A stretch of 64,000 nucleotides of DNA from JAYQKL01 sp038142705 (GTDB lineage Bacteria > Pseudomonadota > Alphaproteobacteria > RS24). Position numbers and translations under genes: made by a program. Below are positions 1 through 8,774 of the stretch, one piece after another (positions within the stretch are counted from its first letter, which is position 1; each line of letters begins with the position of its first letter). The notes under the pieces are model-generated. The model saw nothing but the letters and a program-made list of their open reading frames with translations. It did not search any database and was not told the DNA's origin. The stretch is taken from NCBI GenBank assembly GCA_965217015.1, contig OZ244224.1:1612001-1676000 (forward strand), given 5' to 3'.

Positions 1-435
1 GGTGATACCCGCATTTTCGAGCGTTTTCTTTTTCCATTTCTGGGTTTCTGGGTGGTCGATTTCATAAATCGGGCAGTCTTTGAGCAAAGCCGCATAGCGA
101 TAGGCGGTTGTATCCAGCCCTGCCCCTAAAATAATCACCTGCTCCGCGCCTTCTTGCATCGCCGCGAGCAGCTCTTCTTCAAACAATCGCGAGCGCATGC
201 ACACAGCATGGGCCGAGCGTAAAACAAATAGCTCGGCTGTTTCTTTGTCGCTCAGGGCGGTGAAAAGCTCAACCACGCCCTGATAATGGTGCATTAACTC
301 GGTTTCATTGGCGGCGCCAGAAAGCGCTAATGCAACATTATCATGTAAAATTTTTGGTTCCGGCGCGGTTAAAAAATGATGTGCGCGCATAACGGCAGTC
401 ATTTTGGCTGTTTGACTTGGTTCCCCAGCTTGCAT
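1..435 (-). CDS. Class I SAM-dependent methyltransferase, LCM/TIGR00027-like (3' part cut by window edge)
   Basis: The minus-strand frame is open from an ATG at 435 to the window edge (145 codons), so the C-terminal part is missing. A GGAGGG ribosome site lies about five bases before the ATG. The visible part has a helical N-terminus followed by VIILGAGLDTTAYRYAAL and then YEIDHPETQKWKK. This is the glycine-rich SAM-binding loop and the acidic strand end typical of the leucine carboxyl methyltransferase-like family (TIGR00027, often annotated as putative O-methyltransferase). The substrate cannot be inferred. It is divergent from the MFS gene at 615, and about 180 bp of probable shared promoter region lies between them. 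Confidence 0.75.
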   Translation of the reverse strand, partial: MQAGEPSQTAKMTAVMRAHHFLTAPEPKILHDNVALALSGAANETELMHHYQGVVELFTALSDKETAELFVLRSAHAVCMRSRLFEEELLAAMQEGAEQVIILGAGLDTTAYRYAALLKDCPIYEIDHPETQKWKKKTLENAGIT

Positions 436-614
436 TTTATCCCTCCTGTTTTTCTTTAACAGTAACAGGTCAGAAAACCCTGTCCATATAAATAAACGAC
501 ATTGTCGGTTCAGCTTTACCCGGCCTGCATTTTGCCCTAACTTTTTAAGAGATGCATTGTGCTGCTGCTGAATTTGATTGGTTGGCTGTCAGGGCAAAAT
601 TGTGGAGAATAATC

Positions 615-1880
615 ATGAGTGGCGGCACGAAACCAATAATTTATTATCACGGCTGGATTGTTCTTGCCGCTTGCTTTCTCTGTTCAATGGTTATTGTTGG
701 CGGCACAATCTATAGTTATCAGTTTTTTGTGATTCCCATCACGCAAGAATATCAAATAAGCCGTAGCACTGTTTCAACCGCTTATATCGCTTTATTGGTG
801 GGGCTGGCTTTATGGTCGCCTTTCATGGGCCGCTTGCTCGATAAAATACCTGTGCAATATGTGTTTGTGACGGGTGGGGTGGCCTATGCGCTGGGCTATA
901 GCGTGATTGCATTGAGCCAACAGCTTTGGATTATGCTGGCGGCGATTTTTTGTCTGGTCGCGCTGGCGGTGAGTTGTGCGGGCGGGATTGCGTCAAATGC
1001 GGTGACCTCGCGATGGTTCCAGAAAAGGCGCGGGCGTGCTTTGGGCATGGTTTCTGTCACCTCTTCGGCGGGCGGCTTTGTCATGACACCGATTGTGGTT
1101 TGGCTGCTTGGTACGCAAGACTGGCGCAGTTCATTAATGATTGTTGGTTGGGCAACCTGCCTGATTATTTTAGCCACCGCTTTGGTGTTTATCCGCACGA
1201 AGCCAGAAGCGCGACACTTAGCGGGTTTTGATGAATTTGACACTCCAAACGCGCCCGCAAACCCAGAGTCACAGGCACCAAACACAGGCATAAACCCTGA
1301 TGAGCAAAGCTGGAGTTTTAAGGCTTTATTGCGGGAGCGCAATTTCTGGTTGCTGGTTCTTGGTGCCGGGCTTTTGCTGGGCAGTGACCAGGCCATGCTG
1401 ACCTCAAAATACCCATTTCTGATTGATAGTGGCCTGAGTGCCGCTCAAGCGGCGACGATTATCACCAGCATGATTTTTTCAGCTGTCATTGGCAAGTTGG
1501 TTATTGGCTATATGGCGGATTATTTCGATATTCGGCATTTATTCGCCTTGGTTGCGGTTTTTCATATTGGCCTTTTGCTTGTATTTCTTGGGCGGCCCGG
1601 CTTTTATGGCATTTTGGCATTTGCGTCTGTTTTTGGCGCGGCGGTTGGCGGGATTTACCCTGTCTGGACGACACTCACAGCCAAAGCTTTCGGCACCAAA
1701 AGCATTGGTTTGGTTTTTGGTTTTAGCGCGCCTTTTATGCAGCTTTTATCGGTGGTTTTTGTGCGTTTTATTTCTGAAGTCCACAGCGTCACTGGCAGTT
1801 ATGACCCGGCCTTTATAGCGTTTTTGATAACCTCATTCATCTCATTGGTGCTGATATATTTGATGCGCTTGCCAGAATAG
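615..1880 (+). CDS. Major facilitator superfamily transporter (OFA/NarK-like)
   Basis: A 421-residue inner-membrane carrier with about 12 hydrophobic segments. The first helix follows the short cytoplasmic N-terminus (YYHGWIVLAACF), and a polar Pro/Asn-rich loop around residues 205-235 separates the two six-helix halves. The motif SPFMGRLLDK after helix 2 matches the MFS loop 2-3 signature. The frame could open at 552, but the ATG at 615 has GGAGA six bases upstream and gives the usual MFS N-terminus, so I chose it. The overall pattern resembles the oxalate/formate antiporter and monocarboxylate branch. The substrate is unknown, possibly a carboxylate given the amidase directly downstream (57-bp gap, same strand). 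Confidence 0.8.
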   Translation: MSGGTKPIIYYHGWIVLAACFLCSMVIVGGTIYSYQFFVIPITQEYQISRSTVSTAYIALLVGLALWSPFMGRLLDKIPVQYVFVTGGVAYALGYSVIALSQQLWIMLAAIFCLVALAVSCAGGIASNAVTSRWFQKRRGRALGMVSVTSSAGGFVMTPIVVWLLGTQDWRSSLMIVGWATCLIILATALVFIRTKPEARHLAGFDEFDTPNAPANPESQAPNTGINPDEQSWSFKALLRERNFWLLVLGAGLLLGSDQAMLTSKYPFLIDSGLSAAQAATIITSMIFSAVIGKLVIGYMADYFDIRHLFALVAVFHIGLLLVFLGRPGFYGILAFASVFGAAVGGIYPVWTTLTAKAFGTKSIGLVFGFSAPFMQLLSVVFVRFISEVHSVTGSYDPAFIAFLITSFISLVLIYLMRLPE

Positions 1881-1937
1881 TTTTTTGATTTTCTTTGCTT
1901 GTTTGTGTAGCCTATTTGAAAAAGGGAGGAAGCACTT

Positions 1938-3419
1938 ATGAATAGACGAGATTTTATGGCCGCCCTAGGGGCTGGCACATTTTTTGCCCTGATGCCGGGC
2001 CAGCGAAGCTATGCGGCCAGCAAGGCCGATTTAGCCCATCTTGATTTAATGGATACCGCAGCGGCAATCGCGGCGGGTGATGTTTCTATGATGGAAGTCA
2101 CCTATGCCGCAATGGACCGGATAGACGCGCTTGACCCACAACTCAATGCGGTGGTCACCAAGTCTTATGATTATGGTTTGCGGCAATTGGCCAAAGGGCG
2201 GCAAGGTCCCTTGGCGGGTGTGCCATATTTGCTGAAAGACCTGAACCCGTTGGCAGGTGTGCGGTTAACCAATGGCTCGCGGCTCTTCTCAAGCTATACG
2301 GCACAGAAAAATTTTCCATTCACCGATAAGGTTTTGGAAACTGGGGTTGTGATTTTAGGCAAAACCAACACACCAGAATTTGGGCTCATGCCGACAACCG
2401 AGCCGATTGCCAATGGGCCCTCGCGCAACCCTTGGAACACAGAATATTCAACAGGTGGCTCGTCAGGTGGTGCGGCAGCAGCGGTTGCGGCGCGTATGGT
2501 GCCAGCGGCGGGCGCAAGTGATGGCGGCGGCTCTATCCGTTTTCCGGCCTCGGCCTGTCATTTGTTTGGCATTAAACCAAGTCGTGGACGGTTTGGCGGT
2601 CAAAATAACCCCAGACGCTTGGTGGATCTTTCTGTCAAACACACGATAAGCCGCACGGTGCGCGATAGTGCTTATTTGCTAGCGCTGACCGAAAATGGTG
2701 AGGGCGCGACCCTGCCCCCAATTGGGTTTATTGAGGGGCCGAGCAATCAAAAACGCAAAATTGCTTTGTCTTATAATGTGCGCGAAATCACACCTGATGC
2801 GGATACAAAACGGGTGGTGGGGCGTGTTGCAAAGGCGCTAGAGAAACTCGGGCATGAGGTTGAGCTGGTCAATAAAACACCGCATGATGACCCTGTTTTT
2901 CAGGATTTGTTCACCAAGATTTGGGCAAGCGGGGCGCGTGATTTATTGGCGGTGGCTGAAAAAATGATTGGCATGCCAGCAACAAAAAGCAAATTGCTGG
3001 AACCCAATACGCTGAAAATGATTGAAATGTTCGCGCCCATCACCTCTGATGACAGCCAGTTTGTCAAAGACACCATCATACGCCTTCAGGGTGAGATGAA
3101 TGATTTCATGGCAAATTATGATGCATGGCTCACGCCCATGTCGCCAATGGCGACCCCCAAACTCGGTTATTTTATTGCTGATTTACCAGCCGAAGAGCTT
3201 ATGGACCGCTCGGCGCATTTTGCCAGCTATACTCCAATCCATAATGCGCTTGGCACAACAGCTATGTCGGTGCCGGGTGGGTTTAGTTCAAATAATATCC
3301 CAATGGGTGTGCAGATTGCCGCCAATATTGGGCAAGAAGCCGTGCTGCTTGATTTGGCCTATCAGCTAGAGGCCACAATTCCATGGGGTGACCAAATGCC
3401 CCCGATTGTTGCGGGCTAA
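1938..3419 (+). CDS. Amidase signature family hydrolase with Tat-type signal
   Basis: A 493-residue amidase, a Ser-cisSer-Lys hydrolase of C-N bonds. The Lys100, Ser175 (in GGSSGG) and Ser199 (in DGGGSIR) positions reproduce the spacing known for fatty acid amide hydrolase (75 and 24 residues), so the catalytic triad looks complete. The N-terminus MNRRDFMAALGAGTFFALMP is a twin-arginine-type signal followed by a probable AYA-like cleavage site near residue 27, suggesting export of the folded enzyme. An AAAGGGAGG ribosome site precedes the ATG. It lies 57 bp after the MFS gene and is probably co-transcribed. The substrate is not predictable. It ends before a strong terminator at 3447. Confidence 0.88.
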   Translation: MNRRDFMAALGAGTFFALMPGQRSYAASKADLAHLDLMDTAAAIAAGDVSMMEVTYAAMDRIDALDPQLNAVVTKSYDYGLRQLAKGRQGPLAGVPYLLKDLNPLAGVRLTNGSRLFSSYTAQKNFPFTDKVLETGVVILGKTNTPEFGLMPTTEPIANGPSRNPWNTEYSTGGSSGGAAAAVAARMVPAAGASDGGGSIRFPASACHLFGIKPSRGRFGGQNNPRRLVDLSVKHTISRTVRDSAYLLALTENGEGATLPPIGFIEGPSNQKRKIALSYNVREITPDADTKRVVGRVAKALEKLGHEVELVNKTPHDDPVFQDLFTKIWASGARDLLAVAEKMIGMPATKSKLLEPNTLKMIEMFAPITSDDSQFVKDTIIRLQGEMNDFMANYDAWLTPMSPMATPKLGYFIADLPAEELMDRSAHFASYTPIHNALGTTAMSVPGGFSSNNIPMGVQIAANIGQEAVLLDLAYQLEATIPWGDQMPPIVAG

Positions 3420-3446
3420 AGCGCTAACAGAGATATAAAAAGAGCC

Positions 3447-3488
3447 ATAAAAAATGACCCGCTTTTTCAAGTGGGTCATTTGTTTTTT
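3447..3488. terminator. Bidirectional Rho-independent terminator
   Basis: A 13-bp stem (3452-3464 with 3469-3481, one G-U pair) closes a four-base loop. A T run follows on the plus strand (3483-3488) and an A run precedes it, so it can end transcription both from the amidase and from the convergent crotonase gene. Confidence 0.9.
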
Positions 3489-3513
3489 GGGTTCGCAAAA
3501 CTATGCTAAAGGC

Positions 3514-4278
3514 TTATTTGCCTTTCCAGTTGGGTGGGCGTTTTTCTGCAAAAGCGGTGGCGCCCTCAATCGCGTCTTCGCTGGCAAAAACCTGCATGGT
3601 CATGGCTTCTTGCTTTTGCCACATTTCCGCCTGCGCCCATTCCTCTGAATTGACGATAATGTCCTTACTAACGGCAACCGCTAGCGGGCCATTGGCGCTG
3701 ATACGCCCGGCCAGTTCTTTGGCCGCTGCCAGCGCTTGGCCAGAGGCGACGCTTTGATTGATAAGCCCAACTTGTAAAGCGCGCTGCGTATCGATAAAGT
3801 CCCCCGTCAGGGCAAGCTCAAGGGCAAACCGTGGGCTGACTTGTTTGGGCAAACGCAACAAGCCGCCACCGGCTGCCACCAGCCCGCGCTTGGCTTCAGG
3901 TATCCCAAATTTGGCATCTTCAGCGGCCACAATTAAGTCGCAGGTAATCGCCAGCTCAAACCCGCCTGCCAGCGCATAGCCTTCAATGGCGGCGATGAGC
4001 GGTTTTTTGGGTGGTGCTTGCACAACGCCAGCAAACCCGCGCCCTTCAACCATTGGCATTTCGCCTGAAACAAAGCCTTTTAAGTCCATGCCCGAACAAA
4101 ATGTGCCGCCCGCCCCTGTGATGATGGCCACGCGAATATCGTCATTATTGTCCAATTCGTCCATCGCCGCCGCGATATGCTCTGCAACAGCCTTATTTAC
4201 CGCATTTTTCGCCTCTGGGCGGTTAATGGTGATGGTCATTACGCCATTTTCTACTTCTGTTAAAACCGGATCGCTCAT
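3514..4278 (-). CDS. Enoyl-CoA hydratase/isomerase (crotonase) family protein
   Basis: A 254-residue crotonase-fold protein acting on an acyl-CoA. Visible hallmarks are FCSGMDL near residue 61 (first oxyanion-hole strand), GYALAGGFELA near 100-110 (second oxyanion-hole loop with the first conserved Glu) and FGIPEAKRGLVAAGG near 124-138, carrying the second family Glu. The length matches monofunctional hydratases. Family members do hydration, isomerisation, dehalogenation or ring cleavage, so the exact reaction is open. The ATG has AGGAAAA upstream. It is divergent from the aldo/keto reductase gene at 4364, with 85 bp between them. Confidence 0.88.
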   Translation of the reverse strand: MSDPVLTEVENGVMTITINRPEAKNAVNKAVAEHIAAAMDELDNNDDIRVAIITGAGGTFCSGMDLKGFVSGEMPMVEGRGFAGVVQAPPKKPLIAAIEGYALAGGFELAITCDLIVAAEDAKFGIPEAKRGLVAAGGGLLRLPKQVSPRFALELALTGDFIDTQRALQVGLINQSVASGQALAAAKELAGRISANGPLAVAVSKDIIVNSEEWAQAEMWQKQEAMTMQVFASEDAIEGATAFAEKRPPNWKGK

Positions 4279-4363
4279 TGTATTTTCCTCTGGATACGCT
4301 AGTTTTAGGAACAGTCAGTCTAGCGGGTTTACTGGATTTTGAAAGTCATAAAAGGGGAAGAAA

Positions 4364-5404
4364 ATGCAAAAAAACAAATTAGGTAATACGGATATTCTGG
4401 TTTCCGAAATTTGTCTTGGCACCATGACATGGGGGCGACAAAACACAGAAGAAGAAGCTTTTGAGCAGATGGATTACGCGCTTGAGCAAGGTGTAGATTT
4501 TTTTGATACTGCTGAACTTTACCCCATACCGCCTGAAGCAGAAACACAAGGGCGCACAGAAACCATGATTGGCAATTGGTTCGCTGCGCGTGGCAATCGC
4601 GACAAAATTATTCTGGCCTCAAAAGTCACGGGCCGGTCTAGTCTGACATGGTTTCGCGATGATGGCGCGCCTACTGAGCTCAGCGAAGCCCAGATACACG
4701 AAGCGATTGATAAAAGCCTTGAGCGCTTGCAGACAGACTATATTGACCTTTATCAATTGCATTGGCCGGACCGGCCCATCAATCTTTTCGGCGGGCAGGG
4801 TTACACGCATCACGGTGATGAACTCAACCGCATTGAAGACACGCTGGGTGTTTTAGAGGGGCTGGTCAAAGCAGGTAAAATCCGCACTTTTGGTCTGTCA
4901 AATGAGACCCCTTGGGGGATTATGAAGTTTTTGCATTACGCCCAAGTGAACGCGCAAAGCCAGATTGTATCAGTGCAAAACGCCTATAATTTGCTCAACC
5001 GGATTTATGAATATGGCGCGTCAGAAATTTACCATCGCGAAGGTGTTGGCCTGCTGGCCTATAGCCCGCTTGCGCAGGGTTATCTATCGGGTAAATATCT
5101 CAATGGGGCGATACCGCCTGGGTCGCGCAAATCAATCGCCAATCGTTTGCAGCGCTATGAAACACCAGGCGCGGAAGAGGCGATTGTCAAATATCTAGCC
5201 ATTGCTGAAAAATATGGCCTCGACCCATCTCAAATGGCGAATAAATTTGTCACCACGAGACCCTTTGTCACCTCTAATATTATTGGCGCGACAACAATGG
5301 AACAATTGCGTTTAGCGATTGGCTCGAATGATATTGATTTGAGTGATGAGCTGTTGGCAGAAATTGAAGCGGTGCATATACGCGCCCCTAATTTATGCCC
5401 TTAA
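4364..5404 (+). CDS. Aldo/keto reductase, Tas-like
   Basis: A 346-residue NADPH-dependent (beta/alpha)8-barrel oxidoreductase. The catalytic set is visible: Asp48 and Tyr53 in FFDTAELYP, a Lys in ILASKV, and His in LYQLHWPDR. The insertion after the catalytic Tyr (IPPEAETQGRTE) and the glycine-rich GGQGYTHHGDE loop are typical of the Tas/YgdS subgroup. The start is supported by AAAGGGGAAG nine bases upstream. The gene stands alone on the plus strand; its last four bases overlap the convergent phosphatase gene. The physiological carbonyl substrate is unknown. Confidence 0.88.
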   Translation: MQKNKLGNTDILVSEICLGTMTWGRQNTEEEAFEQMDYALEQGVDFFDTAELYPIPPEAETQGRTETMIGNWFAARGNRDKIILASKVTGRSSLTWFRDDGAPTELSEAQIHEAIDKSLERLQTDYIDLYQLHWPDRPINLFGGQGYTHHGDELNRIEDTLGVLEGLVKAGKIRTFGLSNETPWGIMKFLHYAQVNAQSQIVSVQNAYNLLNRIYEYGASEIYHREGVGLLAYSPLAQGYLSGKYLNGAIPPGSRKSIANRLQRYETPGAEEAIVKYLAIAEKYGLDPSQMANKFVTTRPFVTSNIIGATTMEQLRLAIGSNDIDLSDELLAEIEAVHIRAPNLCP

Positions 5405-6231
5405 TCTAAAAACGCGCGGCGCATATTTTCAATATCCTGCGCCTCCAGATCAAGGCCGCGATAGAGATAATCATCAAAGCTCTTATACTCTGTGTGAATG
5501 GTTTCAAATGCCGCCGCCAGATAGTCCTCATGCACGCCTAAAATGGGCTTGAGTTCCTCATAGCTGGCCTGGCTGTTAATGCGTGTGGTCAGCTCTTCAT
5601 ATTTCAGCTGGCTATTGGCTTCTAGGTGAATATTGGTTTGCAGATAATCAGCCAGCACATCTTCTTCCCCCACCCCAAGAATGGTAAGAATAAGCGCGGC
5701 ACCAAACCCTGTGCGGTCTTTGCCTGCCATGCAATGAAACATAAGCGGTGTGTTTTGAGATTGGGCGACAATTTTTAGAAACTGAGCAAAGGGTTGGCGG
5801 TGTTGGCGCACAAAATTGCGATTGGCCTCAACCATAATATCGTGTAAGTCGCGCCCCAGAAGCTGGCCGCTGGCAATGGCCTGCCATAGCGCATCAACAA
5901 ATGCGCCATCTTCAAAAACAGGTAATTTAACAGTTTCAATCTGGCTTTCTTTGGGCAGACGAGACGGCGCGGCAGTGCGCTCATTTTCGGAACGAAAATC
6001 AATAATATGTTTCAGCTGTAGGCGATTGAGAAATTTCAGGTCTTCATCTGTCAGATTGGACAAACGGTCAGAGCGATATAAATGCCCCCATTTAACCTGT
6101 TTCCCCTCATCGGTTTGGTAGCCACCCATATCACGAAAATTATGCGCACCTTCAAAAAACAACCGGCGGTGTTTGGGGCGTTCCTCAGAGGGTAACTCAT
6201 GCGCAATAGGGCGCGTTTCTGCTGCAGTCAT
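5401..6231 (-). CDS. Tyrosine-protein phosphatase (Y_phosphatase3 type), last gene of the cysD operon
   Basis: A 276-residue cysteine phosphatase. The P-loop HCMAGKDRTG places the nucleophile at Cys167 and the phosphate-binding Arg at 173, and NFRDMGGY near residues 31-38 is the N-terminal signature of the Y_phosphatase3 (SiwP/MptpB-like) family. The Lys inside the P-loop is typical of members that can also hydrolyse phosphoinositides or phosphoserine. It starts 12 bases after the TetR gene with AAGGAATAAACCTC upstream, so it appears to be the fourth gene of cysD-cysNC-tetR-phosphatase. Its target in this context is unknown. No signal peptide is visible, so it is probably cytoplasmic. Confidence 0.85.
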   Translation of the reverse strand: MTAAETRPIAHELPSEERPKHRRLFFEGAHNFRDMGGYQTDEGKQVKWGHLYRSDRLSNLTDEDLKFLNRLQLKHIIDFRSENERTAAPSRLPKESQIETVKLPVFEDGAFVDALWQAIASGQLLGRDLHDIMVEANRNFVRQHRQPFAQFLKIVAQSQNTPLMFHCMAGKDRTGFGAALILTILGVGEEDVLADYLQTNIHLEANSQLKYEELTTRINSQASYEELKPILGVHEDYLAAAFETIHTEYKSFDDYLYRGLDLEAQDIENMRRAFLD

Positions 6232-6243
6232 GAGGTTTATTCC

Positions 6244-6873
6244 TTAACTCTTAATTTGACTCTCAATATGTTGCCGCCTGACTAGCCCGTCCAGCCAATC
6301 TAACACCGGCGCGCCATAATCACTTCGTTCGAGCATGTTTAGTTGTAACATGCTTGTGCCAGCCCCTTCCAGCAACAAAATAAAATGCCGAGATAATTCT
6401 TGCGCTGTCATTGTGGTTGTCAGCTTTTTATCATTTTGCCGCTTCATCAAGGTAAATTTTTGCGCGTAAAAAGCTTCTGTTTCCAAGAAACTCTTTTTCA
6501 TTTCGGCGCGCAACTTAGGGTGGCTCGCTCGAAACGCAAAAAGATTAAGCCGTGCGCGCCACCACAAATCCATCTTATCTGTGAGCGGCAAAATTTGTTT
6601 GACGGTTTCTCGTAATTCAACAAGCGGCTCTTGCGGAGAAATATGACGCAGTTTTGGCCGCCATTGTGGGTTGATTTGCGCGGTTAAAATCGCGGTGAGC
6701 AAATCTTCCTTTTGCGGGAAATGATAACTCACTGTGCCAACCGAGCAATCAACCCGAGCTGCCAATGCGCGATAGGTCAGAGCTTCAAGCCCTTTTTGTG
6801 CCAAAATCTGATAGCCGCCCGCCAATAAAGGCTCAATACCAGAGCGTTTTATCGGGGGCGCGGGCGGGGTCAT
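6244..6873 (-). CDS. TetR family transcriptional regulator in the sulfate-activation operon
   Basis: A 209-residue regulator. The N-terminal helix-turn-helix covers about residues 27-50: LTYRALAARVDCSVGTVSYHF is a textbook TetR recognition unit. The remaining helical domain is a ligand/dimer domain without recognisable specificity. Its ATG overlaps the cysNC stop by four bases (ATGA), which indicates translational coupling. A TetR gene inside an APS/PAPS-forming operon is unusual; regulation of sulfur assimilation is more often by LysR-type proteins. A perfect palindrome before cysD at 9724-9747 is a reasonable candidate operator, but that link is inference. Confidence 0.88.
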   Translation of the reverse strand: MTPPAPPIKRSGIEPLLAGGYQILAQKGLEALTYRALAARVDCSVGTVSYHFPQKEDLLTAILTAQINPQWRPKLRHISPQEPLVELRETVKQILPLTDKMDLWWRARLNLFAFRASHPKLRAEMKKSFLETEAFYAQKFTLMKRQNDKKLTTTMTAQELSRHFILLLEGAGTSMLQLNMLERSDYGAPVLDWLDGLVRRQHIESQIKS

Positions 6874-8774
6874 GATTTTATAAAGCCGCGTTCAATCAGT
6901 GCTTCAATAATCATATCGGCGGCCTCTTCGGGGGATTGCGTCACTGTGTCAATTGTGATTTCTGGATTCTCAGGCGCCTCGTAAGGGCTATCAATGCCTG
7001 TGAAGTTTTTCAGCTTTCCGGTGCGGGCTTTTTTATACAGCCCTTTCGGGTCGCGTTCTTCGGCCACCTCAAGCGGGGTTTGAATATATATTTCAATAAA
7101 GGCTTCATCACCGACACGCTCGCGTGCCATTTGCCGCTCGGCACGGAAAGGCGAAATGAAAGAAACAAGCGTTATCAAACCTGCATCGACCATTAGGCGC
7201 GACACTTCTGAAATTCGGCGAATATTTTCAATCCGGTCCGTGTCGGTAAAACCTAAATCGCGGTTTAGGCCATGCCGGACATTATCGCCATCTAAAACAA
7301 ATGTATGGCGTCCACGCGCATAAAGTTTCTTTTGCACGGCATTGGCTATGGTCGATTTGCCCGAACCAGACAGGCCGGTGAACCAAAGCACAACGGGTGA
7401 CTGGCCTTTTTGTTCAGCATTGGCGGTGCGGTCAATATCCAGAGCTTGCCAGTGAATATTGGCGGCACGGCGCAGGGCAAAATGTAAAAAGCCCATGCCG
7501 ACTGTATTATTGGTGCTGCGGTCAATTAAAATAAACCCACCCATATCGCGGTTTTGGCTATAGGGGTCAAAGGCCACCAGCCGGTCCAGTGATAATGTGG
7601 TGACCCCAATCTCGTTCAGCTCTAAGGTTTTGGTCGCCAATTGCTCCATCGAATTTATGTTCAGCTTATGTTTGGGTTGGCTAATTGTGGCCAGCGCGTT
7701 ATTGGTGCCAATCTTCATCACATAGGGACGGCCCGGCATGAGCTTCTGGTCGTCCATCCATAAGATAGTCGCTTCAAATTGGTCAGAGACTTCAGCCGGC
7801 TGGTCGGCGGAGGCCATAACATCGCCACGCGAAATATCAATTTCATCAGCCAGACACAAGGTCACCGATTGGCCCGCAATCGCTTCATCAAGGTCACCAT
7901 CTTGGGTGACAATACGGGTGACGATGGACTCTTTCGCGCTCGGCAAGCTTTTAATGCGGTCACCTGGCCGCACGGAGCCGCTCACAATCAATCCTGAGAA
8001 CCCCCGGAAATCCAGATTGGGTCGGTTAACCCATTGCACCGGCATGCGGAAAGGCTGGTTCAGTGTCTCATCATCAACCTCGACAGATTCTAGAAAATGC
8101 ATCAGCGTTGGGCCGTCATACCAAGATGTGTGATAGCTCGGCTCGGTCACATTATCACCTTGCAGGGCAGATAAAGGAATGGCTGTTACTTTGTCAAAAT
8201 TCAGATTTTCGGCAAAAGCGTCAAACTCGGTTTGGATTTTGGTAAATACCTCTTCGCTAAAATCCACCAAATCCATTTTATTTATCGCCAGTACGACATT
8301 GCGAATGCCAAGTTGCGAGACAATAAATGCATGGCGGCGGGTCTGGGTCATAATGCCCTGGCGCGCATCAATCAATAAAACCGCAAGCTGGGCGGTTGAG
8401 GCCCCTGTTGCCATATTGCGGGTATATTGTTCATGGCCGGGTGTGTCGGCGACAATAAATTTGCGTTTATCGGTCGAGAAAAACCGGTAAGCCACATCAA
8501 TGGTAATCCCTTGCTCACGCTCTGCCGCCAGACCATCAACCAGCAGGGCAAAGTCTATCTCGCCATTTTGCGTGCCCATTTTTGCGCTGTCAGATTCAAG
8601 CGCATCAAGCTGGTCTTCAAAAATCATTTTGGACTCATATAGCAAGCGGCCAATCAAGGTTGATTTGCCGTCATCGACGGAGCCGCAAGTGATAAAGCGC
8701 AACATGGATTTATTTTCATGCGCTTTGAGATAGGCCTGAATATCTTCAGCAATAAGGTCGGATTGGTGGGCCAT
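6870..8774 (-). CDS. cysNC: Bifunctional sulfate adenylyltransferase subunit 1 / adenylylsulfate kinase
   Basis: A 634-residue fusion. The N-terminal part is the CysN GTPase that drives ATP sulfurylase: GSVDDGKST (residues 31-39), DTPGHEQYTRN (110-120) and NKMD are the G1, G3 and G4 motifs, followed by EF-Tu-like beta-barrel domains. The C-terminal part from about 450 is APS kinase (CysC) with the P-loop GLSGSGKST at 467-475 and the conserved LDGDNVRHGLN. Together with CysD it converts sulfate to APS and then PAPS in the cytoplasm. The ATG overlaps the cysD stop by one base (TAATG). Fused NodQ-like forms are common in Alphaproteobacteria. All motifs are intact. Confidence 0.97.
   Translation of the reverse strand: MAHQSDLIAEDIQAYLKAHENKSMLRFITCGSVDDGKSTLIGRLLYESKMIFEDQLDALESDSAKMGTQNGEIDFALLVDGLAAEREQGITIDVAYRFFSTDKRKFIVADTPGHEQYTRNMATGASTAQLAVLLIDARQGIMTQTRRHAFIVSQLGIRNVVLAINKMDLVDFSEEVFTKIQTEFDAFAENLNFDKVTAIPLSALQGDNVTEPSYHTSWYDGPTLMHFLESVEVDDETLNQPFRMPVQWVNRPNLDFRGFSGLIVSGSVRPGDRIKSLPSAKESIVTRIVTQDGDLDEAIAGQSVTLCLADEIDISRGDVMASADQPAEVSDQFEATILWMDDQKLMPGRPYVMKIGTNNALATISQPKHKLNINSMEQLATKTLELNEIGVTTLSLDRLVAFDPYSQNRDMGGFILIDRSTNNTVGMGFLHFALRRAANIHWQALDIDRTANAEQKGQSPVVLWFTGLSGSGKSTIANAVQKKLYARGRHTFVLDGDNVRHGLNRDLGFTDTDRIENIRRISEVSRLMVDAGLITLVSFISPFRAERQMARERVGDEAFIEIYIQTPLEVAEERDPKGLYKKARTGKLKNFTGIDSPYEAPENPEITIDTVTQSPEEAADMIIEALIERGFIKS

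Noticed and set aside
552..614. Longer N-terminus of the MFS gene from 552
   Set aside because: The extra 21 residues are not typical, and the ATG at 615 has its own ribosome site.
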